Assembly (NCBI RefSeq): GCF_020882245.1
Contig: NC_083597.1
Location: forward strand, 58,940,152 to 59,004,151
From: Rhopalosiphum padi
Lineage: Eukaryota > Arthropoda > Insecta > Hemiptera > Aphididae
DNA: 64,000 bases
Direction of reading: 5' to 3'
This document shows, piece after piece, positions 39,364 through 53,689 of the stretch. A program made the position numbers and the translations under genes. The notes beneath the pieces are model-generated. The model saw only the letters and a program-made list of their open reading frames with translations. It had not been told where the DNA came from and did not search any database. Each line of letters begins with the position of its first letter. The first letter of the stretch is position 1.

Positions 39364-42329
39364 TAGTTAAAATAAGTTTTAAAATAAAGTGCAGTGAAAT
39401 TTAAGCTTTTACATAAATATTAAATGTACAACTAAAAAAATCATATTTAAGTATTTTTTATAATAATTATTGCCCTTTGTTAAACATTGAAGAATATTGA
39501 CAATCGTCTTGTTTGTTTGTCTTTAATATTTCTACTAGCCACTTGTAACAAAAGTCAATATTGTATTATCAGTTACCAATAATTATTACTTGTAAATCCA
39601 AAATCAATGATTTGCAAATAATTTTTATGACAAAATAGTTATTATTGGAGTGCGTTGGATTTAATACACTAATAAGCCAGAAATTATATATACACGGAAG
39701 TGGTCTCAAAAATAAAGAAATATACACCAAAAGTTCCAAAAAAAATGTGAAGTATAATTTTGTATTTAGAATGGTATGATCTTAAATAAAGTTTGTATCA
39801 CACATATTTTGAATTAAAAAAAAAGGTATTGATATACAAGCGTATTAAATTCATATCTCTAGTTATAGTTATAATTAGGTTAGTACCTATATTAAATTGA
39901 TAAATTAAACTTTTCAGATTAAAAGTTATAAACGTAGTTACATATTTATGCATAAATAAATTCAATCGAATCGTATTGTAATCATTTTAATAAATAATGC
40001 TTTTCTTCAATAGAATAAAATATTTCATAAGTTTCTATCAAAGTAAATATTAAGTTTTTACAATAAATTTAATTATGAATAAAATTTACAATAGTAGAAT
40101 ATAACAATATTAATATTATATTACATAGATTTTAACAGTATATTAATATTATTTTTGAAACAATTGAATATACATTATAACAATATTCATCTTTACAAGT
40201 ATTCATTTGACCGAATATAAGAGTTATTTTTAAAAATAAATACTTTATTATTATTATAGATATTTCTGAATAATATTAAATATGCATTTTGTATGGGATT
40301 TATATAATTAATTAATGATTTCAGTTTCTATGATTGAAAAACAAAAGTAACAAATATCATTAGACTGTTAAAGAATAAATCATTATTTTATGTTTGAATA
40401 TTTAATATTTTAAATATTTGAACTTCAAAAGAAACGCAAAAAATGTTGAAATGTACGTTAAACTTACTTTTTGTTTAGTAAAAACAAACTAATGAGGAAA
40501 CTTATATTATATTTTAAAAACCTTAGTGATAAAATTGTGAATTTTAATGATTTTAAAATTAAATATATTATAATACAATATTGTGAATACTTTTATTATT
40601 AATATAATTAAAAAATAATCATATACTTTTATATTTTTTAACTATGATAATAATAACAATGTATTAGGAACTAAGAACCTAGTATTTTCAATAAAAATTA
40701 TATCATACATATTATGTAAATTAAGTAAATCGAAAAAAATATTAAACATATAAAATGTGTATATATAAAAAAAAATAAACCAAATATGTTTTGTATCATA
40801 ATCTAAAAAATGTTAATATATATAATATACATTAATATATTATATTACATAATCTTTGGTGAAAAATTAACATTATAGTTATTTGTTTTTTTTTACTAGA
40901 ACAATAAAACAAAATTCGATTTTACTAAAAGATAATTTCGCATAAAAATTACATTATTGGTTCTCGCCCAATTTGTTTTTATTTTTTTCCGATTATTGTG
41001 AAAATTACTTGGAACTTTTTACTTTGAATTCTCAAAGTGCCAACTATATTCAATAATAAAAACTGTGAACCCTATAAAAGCCTATACAAAGTTATTAATA
41101 TTTCTATATAACATGCTACTTCCATTTACTATTATATACAAAATAAATATTAAATTACTTGTAGAAATATAAATTATAAATATAAAATATAATAATTTCG
41201 TACACGTAAATAACGCAAAACAACACTACTAACTGATGCATGCCCAGTATAATAACCCAAACGAAAATGATTAAAAACAATATTAATTCTCCGAAAAGAT
41301 TTCCCGAGAATAACACTAAAAGAAAGACCTTTGGTTCAAGCAAAATTAACAGCTACATAATGACACGAGATTACTTTATCTACCTATCAACATAAATAAT
41401 TAATCAACTCAAAAGCTTCTACGATAATAATCTAAATAAAACCAAAAGATCTTTTTTTTTTAAATTAGTGAAAAATATCCAAACCTGTGCTAAATTCATG
41501 TTTACTACAAGAAATATTCTTAGAAGACCACGATAACCAACCAGATAGCTAATAAACAGATGTTTTTTTTTTATTATGCATTATATTACCTATAAAATAT
41601 CAGTCCACAAGTATGAAATATATTATCTTAATACATCTTATTGTTTTTTACTGTAAAATATATACCAATATATTTTATTCATACCGTGACCGCGTTCAAA
41701 ATATTCAAATCAATGGTCACTGTAGTACGTAGTTCAATTCTTAACTGTTAACTATTTTCAATATTATTACACAAAATAAATAAAATTTACATATTATTTT
41801 CTTTTGAAAAGGTTATTAAACGTAAAAACATTAATAGTCAATATTAAATATAAGTAGTATAAAAAAAAGTTGTACTAAAAAGGTTTTACAAACAATATTA
41901 ATTTTGACTTCTATGCTGAATTTAGTTTAAAGTAATCATAACATTACATCAATTAATTTTTTTTTCCTTTGACCACGAAATACATAGAAGTTGTGAAAAA
42001 GAACAACTGGATCAGAAATAAATATAAACAATATTGTGAAATTATTTATATTTGATGTTATAACTTTTTAAAGTTCTAAGACTTAAGATATTACCTCAAA
42101 TGAACATATTTTTAAAATTCAAATGGCACCAACTGAAACTTTGTGCATGATTGCCTAAGTTGACTCGTCGATTTGAGTATATATAACAAAAAAACGTTTA
42201 TTTATGACTATTAAATTAGTTGTGAAATATAAATTCGTCCATTCATTATTTGAATACTATTATTTTATTACTATCATGTGCCCTGCAGTTTTGCATTGTA
42301 CGATCATTATTTCATAAAATGTTTAAATT

Positions 42330-42600
42330 AGAACAACTCGCGTTGTTGAATGCTGTTTGAAAATCATTGGACCCGCTACTCTCCTAAACAAACAATTACC
42401 GCCAAAAGCGATGTTAAACGCAATTCTCCCGGACCACGTGCGGTGGATGAAGCTAGTCAGAATAACCCCCTCCATCTCCAACCCCCAAGGGCTAATTAAA
42501 CGTAGTAGTAGCGTCACATACGAAACTTGTACAGTTGTACATTTTCATATCTTCCGATATAATTATAGGCAATTACTAAATATAAGAGTGTAAATTGCAT
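42330..42600. other. GC-richer island open on both strands
   Basis: About 200 bases of non-repetitive, GC-richer sequence in AT-rich intron. Long openings exist on both strands (plus 42357-42593, minus 42323-42517). It contains a CACGTG E-box (ggaccacgtgcggtgg, about 42429-42444) and a TAATTA homeodomain core in gggctaattaaacg (about 42489-42502). Neither translation resembles a family I know. Candidate conserved regulatory element or unrecognised exon. Confidence 0.4.
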
Positions 42601-42999
42601 TAGGTATAATAAATTCGGAACTGCCGAACTGTTGCTCAGAGTTTAAAGAAAAACTGTTCACCGGTGATATTAAAGTATGATAATTTCGAAGGGGGCCAGG
42701 TGTAAAATTTCATTTTTACTTTCAATTTTCATTATTAAAAACTAAAGTTTTTTTTTTTTTTTACTGAAAAATTGACTTAATTGCCCATTTGGCATGAGTT
42801 GCAAAATGAGTTATTTCCACGAAATTCCGACGAATAATGAACAAACAAATTAAATTCACACGAATTTTAAATGCATTTAATAATCAACAGAAGGCAAACG
42901 ACTTTGATTCATATTTTTCAATCTTTTAGACACCAAATCCATTCGTCATTAGCTCAGGATCGATTTTTATCCACGAACGACGAATTTCGACTAATAGCG

Positions 43000-43400
43000 A
43001 ACCACAGACCATGACAAACTATAATACTCACTTAGTGTGAAGATTCAAACTTATCTAGTTTTTATTATTAGTGCCGATTATTGTCATGAAAAATAACAAT
43101 AGCCGTCGACCCCATTGTACAATATATTGTTATTAATCGCTGCAGTGTTAAATATAATATTATACATACCGGACAGCGTAGCTAGTTCTGTATAATATAA
43201 ACATTTCTTCGGTTTATCTACGCACTGAACGACTCGCGAATGATGCGCTCACGTATTTTATACTATACTTAGGTATATGTTATTATTATGTCCGCATTGG
43301 CCCATATTGCGGAAATATAATACTCACGAGACACGACTAATCGCTGCCGCGCGACAACTACTACAGGAGTGCGAATGTCTTTTATTGTTTTTCTTCTCGT
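43000..43400. other. Moderately GC-rich, CpG-containing stretch, function unknown
   Basis: Contains CpG-bearing segments such as gactcgcgaatgatgcgctc and cgctgccgcgcgacaactac. No coding frame, repeat or RNA gene is visible. It lies 0.4 kb after the 42.4-kb island and may belong with it. Confidence 0.3.
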
Positions 43401-44002
43401 TCTATTCGATCATTATATCTTTATCATAGGCCATATCGTATAACATTGATCTGAAAAATATAATCCTTAAATTATGATTTTAGCAACCGTATTAAATTAT
43501 TTGTCAGACAAATACAATATCAACGTAGTAAATAAAGTTATTGAGAAAAATCAATGATTTTTGATTTAAAATCATAATGAAAATAAATAATACTTTTAAG
43601 AGTTATTAAAGAAAAATAAACTACCATCATCTTCCATCAAAATTTAAATATTTTGCTTCCTATTTCTAATTTTATTCTTTTTCTACGATATCGTTGTAAT
43701 CAAATAAACTTATAAACTTACGTAATGTTTCTGATAACTAAAACTAATTATTTACGATGAATTATAAGTTATTATGTTATATTCAAGTATTAAATAGACA
43801 CTAAATTATGACGTATACTACGTAATTTGTATTACCTTTGATCTAAGACAGTTGCTAAACATATTTAGTCTCAAAAGATAGTTCATCAAAAACAATTTAT
43901 TTGTCAATAACATTTTTTGATAAAGTACTTTTTATCGATAATAAAAATATTTTATAAAATTAATTTCAAAAAAGGTTTTTTTATTACTCTAAAATTATTT
44001 TA

Positions 44003-44815
44003 GATTCTAAGCGCTCCGCATCGCTCCGATGAATGTATTGATTTTATCATAATGTGTGTGTTTTTTTTTGTGCATGCATGCGTATACGATAAGCTGTTGA
44101 TAAAACGAATTGATTTTAAAAAAATAGTGGTGATTTTTGTTATCAAATTGAAGATATCAAACTTAAAAATTCTCAGTTCTTATTTTTATAGTTGAGGAAA
44201 AAAATTAAGAAAAAACTGGAATTTTGTATGCAAATTCAATTTTTAATAATATTTTTTTATTTTATAATTTTCTAAAACTAAAAACCATAGATACTTGAAA
44301 ATGTCACAAAATGTTCATGTAATTGTTTTTTTATGTACAATATATTATTTAAAAAATTTTTTTCATAGACATAAGAAATTTTCAATTTATTCATTTTTTT
44401 TTTTTTTACAATTGTCGATTAAAAATTATTTTTAGGAGAGAAATGTTTTTAATTTAATACTAAACCATTCAACATTTGTTAAGTTCTAAGTTAAAAATAT
44501 CGATAATCTATTGTAATATTTTTTTCATAAGCCTTTAAGGTTAGAATTTTTATGAGTATTTTAAATTTAAATATTTACTATTTTCGATATTCATCCGTAA
44601 AACAGTTATTTCTTCTCAAACAATTTTTCACATTTTATTGTATTTTCAGAAAAAAATTATTTCAACCTACTATAATACTAAAAGTAAAATAAATGACTTT
44701 AAAAGCTTTATCAAAAGAGCAAATCACGTTAGTGATATAGGCTGATCGATCGTTTCCGCTTAGAATCGTTTTTCGTTTATTGTAAACGATATGAATGATA
44801 TATTATGAATTTAAA
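44003..44815 (+). repeat. Dispersed repeat copy (GATTCTAAGCG family), most complete copy
   Basis: The left end is gattctaagcgctccgcatc, followed by a tgaatgtattgatttt motif. The right side contains ccgcttagaatcgtttttcg, whose reverse complement repeats GATTCTAAGCG, so an 11-base inverted repeat bounds 44003-44767. Family similarity continues another 50 bases or so (…tgaatttaaatgtaacacac) to about 44815. The interior is AT-rich with no coding capacity. It behaves like a non-autonomous, MITE-like or SINE-like element; I see no certain target duplication. Confidence 0.65.
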
Positions 44816-45383
44816 TGTAACACACCTATATATAATAGCGATCCACTCAACAATTAATGTACAGCAGAGCGTTACCCACTTACCTACCTTTTTAAATTTA
44901 TAATCATCAATAATATTTTACATTAAACTTTACATTTTTAAGTAATAGCCACTTATAACAAATAATTTTTACAAACCAGTAGGATAGTGTACTATAATAC
45001 ATGTCTACTAGGTAATTAAAATATAAGGGAACAGATTTATACATTATTATTTATTGAATGCAAACATTTAGCATGGAATTTAAAAATAAACCAAAAATAA
45101 GTATTATTTGACCAACTGCGTTTTTGATGGATTATACATTTGACCTTATTACTTTGGGCACTTTGGCGACACAACGTGCAACGTGGCTATGCTGTTTTTT
45201 TTAAGCCCCGTCTTAAAGGCTATCACTCATTCTTTCCCAAATATAAAAAAAAAATGTATCATGATTATTATTGAAATACATAATATTACCCAGAATTCGC
45301 GTTAAAAACGTGTTTCTAATATCTCATAAGAACTGAATATTGCAGATTCATTATGAAAAATTAACAGTAGAAGTATTTTTTAC

Positions 45384-45472
45384 ACCCCGTGGGCGTGATA
45401 TTTAATATCAAGAGACTTTCTGTCAATCGCTATATTTTATCAATAGTCGCTCGTGTTTACGGCCCGCGGGGT
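45384..45472. repeat. GC-rich inverted repeat in AT-rich intron
   Basis: accccgtgggc (45384-45394) and gcccgcggggt (45462-45472) pair over 11 bases with a single G:T-type mismatch. They enclose about 67 bases, including a near-palindrome tgatatttaatatca. The two arms are the most GC-rich words in the surrounding kilobases. Function unknown; it could be a structured RNA, a paired protein site or chance. Confidence 0.45.
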
Positions 45473-48400
45473 AAATTCAAGTCAAGTTATTATCATCATC
45501 ACGAAAACTGATATAATCATTCGTTAGCTAATAAATAAATTACGTTAAATTTAGTTACCATCGTTACACCGATAACAGCTCACCATTTAAAGCTTTCATC
45601 ACGCCTTAAGTACCGAAATTGCACGATATATGCGTTGGATGATTTACACAGAGAATAATAACAATTTTTCTCTAAACGTAGAACCTACACTTTAAAATTG
45701 TACTTTCTGTAGTTGAAAATAAATTGCCTACATTTTATAATAATTATATATTGTAGGTTTACTATTCTAATTAATATATTTAGCTGTAAATATATTACTA
45801 TAACTAGTAAATAATCAACACTTCAACATATTTAATAAAAAATATACTTAGGTAAGTTACCTATAGTTAATTTTTTTTTTAATATGTTATCACACATCAG
45901 TGTATTAAAATAATGTTGCTACTTTGTAAACAATTTAATATGGCTATTCGTTAGTTTAAGTTGTAATCAGGATCAATAAAAACAAATTCAATTTATTTTT
46001 GTTAATGAATAGTCTTAAGGGAAATGATGAATTATCTAATTATCGGAGAAAATATGTTACTAAAAAAAATACGAGTTTTGTGTCTAATATAATATGTTGT
46101 TCTTGTCATGATAATGAAAAAAGTTTTCTTCGCTATGGTTTATAAATGCATATAAATATATTAACTTTCAGGTCTTTTGAATTATGGATGTTATGATAAA
46201 TAATAAATGCATCTTTAGAAATATATACATATAGGTTAATATATTTAAGATGATAAATTACTTCTTAAAACATGATATAAAGATCTAACCATGTGTAAAT
46301 TATGTGATTAAAATACCATTCTAAAATATAAATAAAATAATTTAATCAATATCAACTTTAGTACTTTTATAAAATATATATAATCATTAATCATAGCTAA
46401 TTAAAAAAAAAAAATTATATCAATAAATAGCAAAAAAATGTTTTATATGAATATTGAAAATTAATTTATGTATTGTTTTAATTTTATATAAAATCTTAAG
46501 ATCTTTTGATTTAAAATTTTGTTTCAATTTAATAATGAATAAATAATTGTATAATAACATTTTGATTACTACATTAATTATAGACTCAATGTCTAATATC
46601 GTAGGTGCTTAATGACTATTAAAATGCATATAAACTTATTTAACTTTAATTCCTTGAAATAATCACAAATTAAATTTAATATAATATACACTACATTAAT
46701 AATAACTCATACAATATTAATTGATAATCTTCATTAAGTCCATTTTAAGAGGAGGAAAACTGTTTAAGCAAACATCAGTATAATATGATATATTATTGCT
46801 ATAATTTTTCGATCCATATAATATTAGCTAATATTATTTTATTTTACTATTATTCTATTATAAAACAACTTGTAAAATAACTTCTGAAATGAATGTGTTC
46901 ACTTAGAAAAACACATTAAATTTTTCAAAGAAAATGCCTCCCAAAAAAACGTTAAAGATCTATATCAATGTCTAGTAGGCACCTAGTACGTTAAAATAGT
47001 TTTAAACAGTTTATTATGTTGATGTTCACCTGGTATGTTTTTATACACTTAGCCAACACAATATTTGTCTTTAAAAGTTTGTTTTCAATTCTAAAAATAA
47101 CTAAAATATATCTTATATGTTATATTATTTACGATGAATAACGATAATTTATTAATGTCTAGATGGAAAATATGTAATATGTAGTAAATGATTTTGCACA
47201 GTTACAGCACGGTGAACGATTTTAATTGTGATTTATTAATTAGAGAGTTAAAATATTTCATATTTATCGATAAATTTAAACAATAAAACTATGTATTTAT
47301 AATATATTTTATTATTATTATTCGTTATATTTAATACAAGGTTTTATAAAAGAAAATTATTCATATGCAAATGGCTATTTTTTTCACAGGTTACAAAATT
47401 ACTAAATTTGACCCTATAAAGTATAAATATTTTATTTATATTTCAACTGAAATATTTTACAAATGTAGTGATGTGTTATTACATCAAACGCGCTCAAAAA
47501 CATTCACTATTTTTAACTTTAAAATTCATATTTTGAATATTTTAATTATTAAATAACTAATTAAAATGTATACATTTTCCTATTTATATATAGTATAATA
47601 AACTACTAGGTATAAATATGTTTCAGTAAATAATGTTGTACATCAAAATAACATTATTCTGTGATAATTGACAATAATCACCTAACTAACTAGTAATTAC
47701 TTTTTAGGCTTACTTTTTTTTTTTATTATTATCGACAATTTTTACATACGATGAAAAATGTTGTTAAAATGTTATCTTAATGGTATTAGATAGTATTACA
47801 ATTGTAGCGTAGATAGAATTATGGACTAAGATATCTAATATATTATATATTATAAATTAGTTCTGTATCTGACCACAACCCCTAGTTATGTTTATAAAAT
47901 AAGCTTATAGTGGAGCTTTCTAGTTGCGGACTTAATTGTAACTATTGTACAGATAATATTTTTGTCAGTCTTTCACGGTACGCATCGGATCGATATCAAT
48001 TATATTATTGTTGAGTGTTAAACATTTGTAAAATATTGTATTAATTGTCTTTAAATTGTATTATTAGTACAATTCAATACAAATGAATTTGATATGAAAG
48101 ACAAATTTAACAATATTATATTGTCTGATATAATTAATAAAAAGACCTAGCGATAATAACTCATTTTTAACCATTGACGAGTGCAATATTCGTATTGAAC
48201 AATTAAAACATTTGAATTTTGTGTTGAAAAAAATAATTAATTACATAATTATAATACAAAAATGTATTGTACCTGAAAAACTATGCTAAGCAGGGACAAT
48301 CATCGGCCTATACCACTTAAGTATATTTCATGATGTAAAATGTATAATAATATAAATTGCGTAAAAGTTTTAAGTCCTCTTGAATAACGTTTTTGATTTA

Positions 48401-48539
48401 CAACAAAATAATTAACATCGTTATTGATCGTTAAAATAAGTAATTTCATCCAAATGAAAGCTTGAAATATCTATAGAAAATAATTGTCTTTATAAATATT
48501 ACACTATATAGTAAATGAAAAAATAAACATTTCGTGAAA

Positions 48540-49295
48540 ATGTCAAGTACCTACGGTAATTTGTTTTTGAATAACAACATGTTTTGGGAAGGAAAAGTTA
48601 TTTTACAGGTGATATTCAATGTCGTAAAAAATTTAAATTCAAATGGCATGAAAAATTAATTTGACTTTACGGTAGACATTTTTTTTAATAAAAGTTGCAA
48701 AACTTATAAATAATGTTGTGTTAAATTTTTAAATCTTAGGTACCTATAAACAGATAATGTTTTATATATTTCTAACTACAAAATAATTTGTATTATTTTT
48801 CACAAATTTAGTAGAAATTCTAAATTTAAATGCTTATAAAAAAAATTTGTATATGATTTTAGTGGATAAATTAAATAAGTATTTATTGTACTTTTTCAAG
48901 CATTTTTATACAATTTTTATATCGACATTTATAAAAATCAAAAATTCCATTTGTTCATAAATAACACGAAAAAAAGTTGAAATACTTTTAAAATAATTTT
49001 ACTATACATAAAAAATGATAAAATAAACACCTGTAGAAAATTTAAAGTTCTGTGGTGATTCTAAAGCAGAATTTTTTTCTGAAGATTATAAAAATAAGTA
49101 CTGAGAATTAAATTTTGACCTGTGTTAATTATAAAATAAATTAAATTTTTTATCCAAGACCACTCTTAGAGTTGAAAGTCTAATCATTTTATCGATTTTT
49201 ATTTTTTATCGTGTATAATGAAAAAAAAAGAAAAAATCTGTATTAGAAAAGAAAAAAGGAAGTAAAAAAATAAATACATCATCGCTCCGTTCGGA
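48540..49295 (-). repeat. Dispersed repeat copy (GATTCTAAGCG family), reversed and degraded
   Basis: aatacatcatcgctccgttc at about 49276-49295 is the reverse complement of the left-end motif (gaacggagcgatgatgtatt), comparable with the reversed left end of the 44003 copy. The AT-rich body to its left resembles the other copies. The opposite end is not clear, so the left coordinate is an estimate. Confidence 0.45.
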
Positions 49296-51957
49296 AAAAA
49301 AAACAAATAGGTTTGATAAATTTACTATAGGACTCATAATATAAATTTTATGTATAAAAATGGAAATTTTTTTAGTTAATTTAATTTTTTTTATTATTAT
49401 GTTCATTTTATTTGTTTCGTACAACTAAATAAAATTTTTTTTTACTAGTAATTTATATTCTTTAGTATATTCTGATCTAAAATTGGGTTATATCCCACTG
49501 GTTTATACCTTATGGGCTAAGCCAATTATTTAACAACTAAAAATTATAACACTCTAAGTTAAATAGTATTTACTAAATAGTGACTTAAGTGGAATATTAA
49601 CTATGAGATAAGCCAATTTAAATAAGATAATTTATCAATAAGGAATAAATAAATCTTATTGGAATATTATTCAAGCAAGTAGATTAAATTTGATATATAA
49701 TACATACATGGATAATACGATTTTGAACATAAATAGATTGTGTAAATAATAATATATTGTTTAAAAAAATATTATTTAATAATACATACAACTATTACAG
49801 TAATTAGTAATCATAGTAAAATATCATAAAACTGATTATATTGTGTATACAAAAACAACAATAGAGTTAATAATTTTAAGATAAATGACTATTCAATAAA
49901 TCAATAATTTTTACATGGTCTCTACATAAGTTATTTTTAGATTAAGTATTAAAAAGTTAAGACGATTTAAAAGATTGTCTAGTTATTTTTCTCATTTATT
50001 AAATATTGCAACATCGAACAAATCATCGAAGTAGTCATCGGCTAAACTACCAATAATAAATTATCACTGTAAATTAAAAGTGATCCTGAGCAAAGGCGAT
50101 GAGTTAATTTTTATAATTTGTACAAAAATATTTTATAATATGATTTAATCGCTAAAAGTAATTTATTTTAATTTTAATTATACGATAGGATATAGACATT
50201 CTTGCCAAAATCATTACATAATATGTTATATTAATAATTATATAAATATATCAGACCTATAATTGATATTCAGTTTAAGTCAATTATTTCTAAATCAATC
50301 TATATTTAGTACTGAAAGGTAGAATTATTATAATTTTTATATGAAAAAGTCTTCATAAAATAAATTTTCTGAGAAAATACATACTGAAATACACACTCAT
50401 AGCAAAACCGTTTCGTTTCGTATCTAAATGTGGCATAGAAAAATGCTCAACATGAATCCTATTACTATTATTTTTCCTTATTGTGAGCTATGGTCACAGT
50501 AAATCAGTAGTATTTTACTATTTTTTTTTTTATTTTGATGATATTAACATTATTACTGTTAGTAAGTTAAGCCTTCAAATTGTATAATTCTTGTAAAATT
50601 TAACACCGTATACTAGTTCAGACAATATTATCATATTAATTTGAATAATACAGTTTGAATGATATATAATTCCAACAATGTCAATAATTTAGAATACTTA
50701 ATATTCAGTTTTTATTTAATGGAAATAGCTCTAAGTGAATTAATTAATATTATTCAGTTTTATATTGATTTTTTAAAATTATTTTGTGATTAATTGTTTG
50801 CATACAAGGAGTTCTGGATTGATAATACAACCATTATTAAATATCTTATTTCCACAACCAATATAAAAATACGAGAATCGAGTTTCTTAAATTTGAATAA
50901 ATTTATTTTTAGTATTTAACTTTTTCACAAGTTAAGCTATAATAACTTACAATACTTTGGTAATCTAAAAAATACATTTATAATATTATTTTCTAGATAT
51001 ATAATTTGATCTATTGAGAGAATATGCCTAAAAGTATTGAAATATTCATTCTATATTATATTCATTCGTATTTATTAACAATATAAAAAAATAAAATAAA
51101 TATTATAATAGTGTAATAGTTATTGTTAATAAGTTCTTAAAATTATTATACATCTTGCTTATCATAGCTGTATTTACTTTGTTTAATTTCTAAACTTTCA
51201 TCTTCGAAATTGTATTACATAATTATATAATAGATACTAAGTTATGTTTATAGTTTCAAACTTAGTTAATTTAATATCAAATTACTAAAAAATATAAAGG
51301 TTGATATTAATATAACGACACTTCATAATTAATTAAAATTTGTTTTTGTTTAATCTATTGATATTTTTTTCCAGAATAACCCTTCCTAAATTATTCACCT
51401 TGAGTTTGAATAGAAGTGTGATAATTATATGCTATAAACATACGAGTACTTTAATACTGAGACCGTAAATACATTTTGTAAAATGTTTTAGATGAGGATT
51501 ATAAAGATACAACTGAAAACGACCGACCCGCATAATATTATTTACAATATTACGAGAGACATTATTCTTACTTTTTACCAAAGAGTTTTTATAAGGAAAC
51601 AAGTTGGTTGTATGCCAAAAGATAAACTTTATCACATATTTTTATAAATAAAGAAGCCTATTCACTTAAAAGTTTCTTTTTCTTTTAAGATGGCAAATTT
51701 GATTTTTAGATTGTTGAGTTATAAGATTTTGAACTTGTGATGATACAATAATTCATAGTGAATATGTTTGAAAGTGATCTTCATTTAAATCAAAACTTAA
51801 ATTCAGTTTATGCACAATATTTAGAATTTATTATTTATCAATTAATAGTTCTAGCTGTTATAAAATCAGCAGTATAGTATAAATATGTATTTTATCAATT
51901 TTATTGATAAGCAATGGAATAATGTGTTAATAAAAATAGCAGTAATATAAAATGATC

Positions 51958-51977
51958 AAAAAAAAAAAAAAAAAAAT
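51958..51977. repeat. Poly-A run
   Basis: About 20 A in a row. No retroposon body was recognised on its left. Confidence 0.85.
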
Positions 51978-53491
51978 TAAAACAGAAATAGTTTGAACAA
52001 TAAACTTCAGAAATATTCAACAGTCAAAACAATAATTTTTACAAAGCAGTTTTTATTTTAGCGTGTAGCGTTACAAATGTATATAGTTAAATATTAGTTA
52101 ACTTTGTGTACAGATTAGAACAACTGAACAGAGTATACACTATTCATACTGTAATGTTAATCGAAACTTTTACTTAGTGCATAACGCAATGTTAATCAAA
52201 TATTTACTGAAATAAAATGCAATATTAAAAACCGTAGAATAATAATATGTGTTTTTTATATTTGAATAAACAATCAATTATATAGCTAATATTAATAATA
52301 TTACCGTGGAATTTTAAAATTGTTATTATTATTTTTATATCCTATAAATATAATATAAAATACTAAAAAAATATTTCAATTGAATTTCATGATATAAAAT
52401 AATAATAATTTATATTAATATTTGGATCAACACAGTACTTATAATATTATTTTAAGACTTTATAAAATATTCCGTACCTTAATATTATAACGATAGTATA
52501 CACCTACTTAATAAACAAATATAAATGTAAACCTACACAAATAAATTTATTAAAATATGTAAAAGACAATTTAATTTAAGCATCTACCTTTACTATCCAA
52601 AAAAATAATAAATAATGTAATATAATATTATTTTTTTGATTGCTGTAAAACATCAGTATTATCATTAAAAGGAAGACGTATTATTTAAATTAATTTTATA
52701 AAATAATGATTTTCAATAATTCTAAATGTCCTATCGTAAGTAGGTATACTCAAAGGTTTAACAGGCAAGTTTTTTAGGTTAACTTTTTTTAAAATGTTTT
52801 CAAATAACTTCTAAAGTCACAGTACAAATATCCTATGTGTTGTATTTTAGTATTTATATTATGAATTATAATTTTAATATTTCAATGCACAATACGTATA
52901 ATATTAGTGTTTGAGAATTTCGTATGACATACGTAAAATGGGTTTAGTGTAAAATTTATGAAATATATAATGTTTTAATGTGACATATTGAGTAGGTATT
53001 AAATTATCCATAAACATAAGGGGCAAGTCAAAAATAAAAATAATACATTTTATATGATTGAAATGCAAAGAATTTAGATATTACAATTTTCTACTATTTT
53101 TATTGCTATAATTTTATATATTATTGTACAGTTTTATATGGACATTTTATTATGTTTTTTTTTCAGCTGTGAGTTGCAATAATATTTGTAATTTTATATA
53201 AAATGACATATATATAATATATGAAATTATATAATAAACAGGAAGTGACAGTTATTTTAAAAGCAATATATTTTTTAGATATACTTACAGCAACATTTGT
53301 ATGAAATGGAAAAGGATATTGCTGAAATATAAGATGTGAGTTAGTAGGTATACGAATAAAGTGTACAGTATTTAAACAATAAATATGACGTAAATAAATC
53401 AATTTATTAAGCCTAAAGTGTTATTTATTTGAAATGTAGTATAATAAAATAAATTTAAAGAGATATGTAAGACGACACTATAAAATTATGA

Positions 53492-53689
53492 TACAATAAA
53501 AGTGTATACATTCTTGGGAAGACTCTGAGGACTGCAAGCGCAAGGTATACGGTAAATCGCCAAAAACACTCAGCCGACCTTCTGGACGTTGTTATAACAA
53601 ATAAATTACACTACGAAGTAGGTACGAAAGAAAACAAATGGACATATAATGTTAGAGGATTACAGAAACAGTTAGGTGTACTTAAGTAA
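53492..53689 (+). pseudogene. Possible LINE endonuclease fragment
   Basis: An open stretch of 65 codons without a start Met contains RYTVNRQKHSADLLDVVITN. The block resembles the end of the apurinic endonuclease domain of Jockey-type elements (consensus PTxxP…PDLLDxxIT). It is a short match without catalytic residues in view. The local base composition is clearly less AT-rich than the surroundings, which supports an inserted origin. A chance match cannot be excluded. Confidence 0.35.

Noticed and set aside
41155..41343. Hydrophobic minus-strand opening that looks like a membrane segment
   Set aside because: T-rich codons force hydrophobic residues in AT-rich DNA; no other gene signal is present.
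51432..51635. Minus-strand opening of 67 codons
   Set aside because: Peptide not recognised; no repeat or splice evidence.
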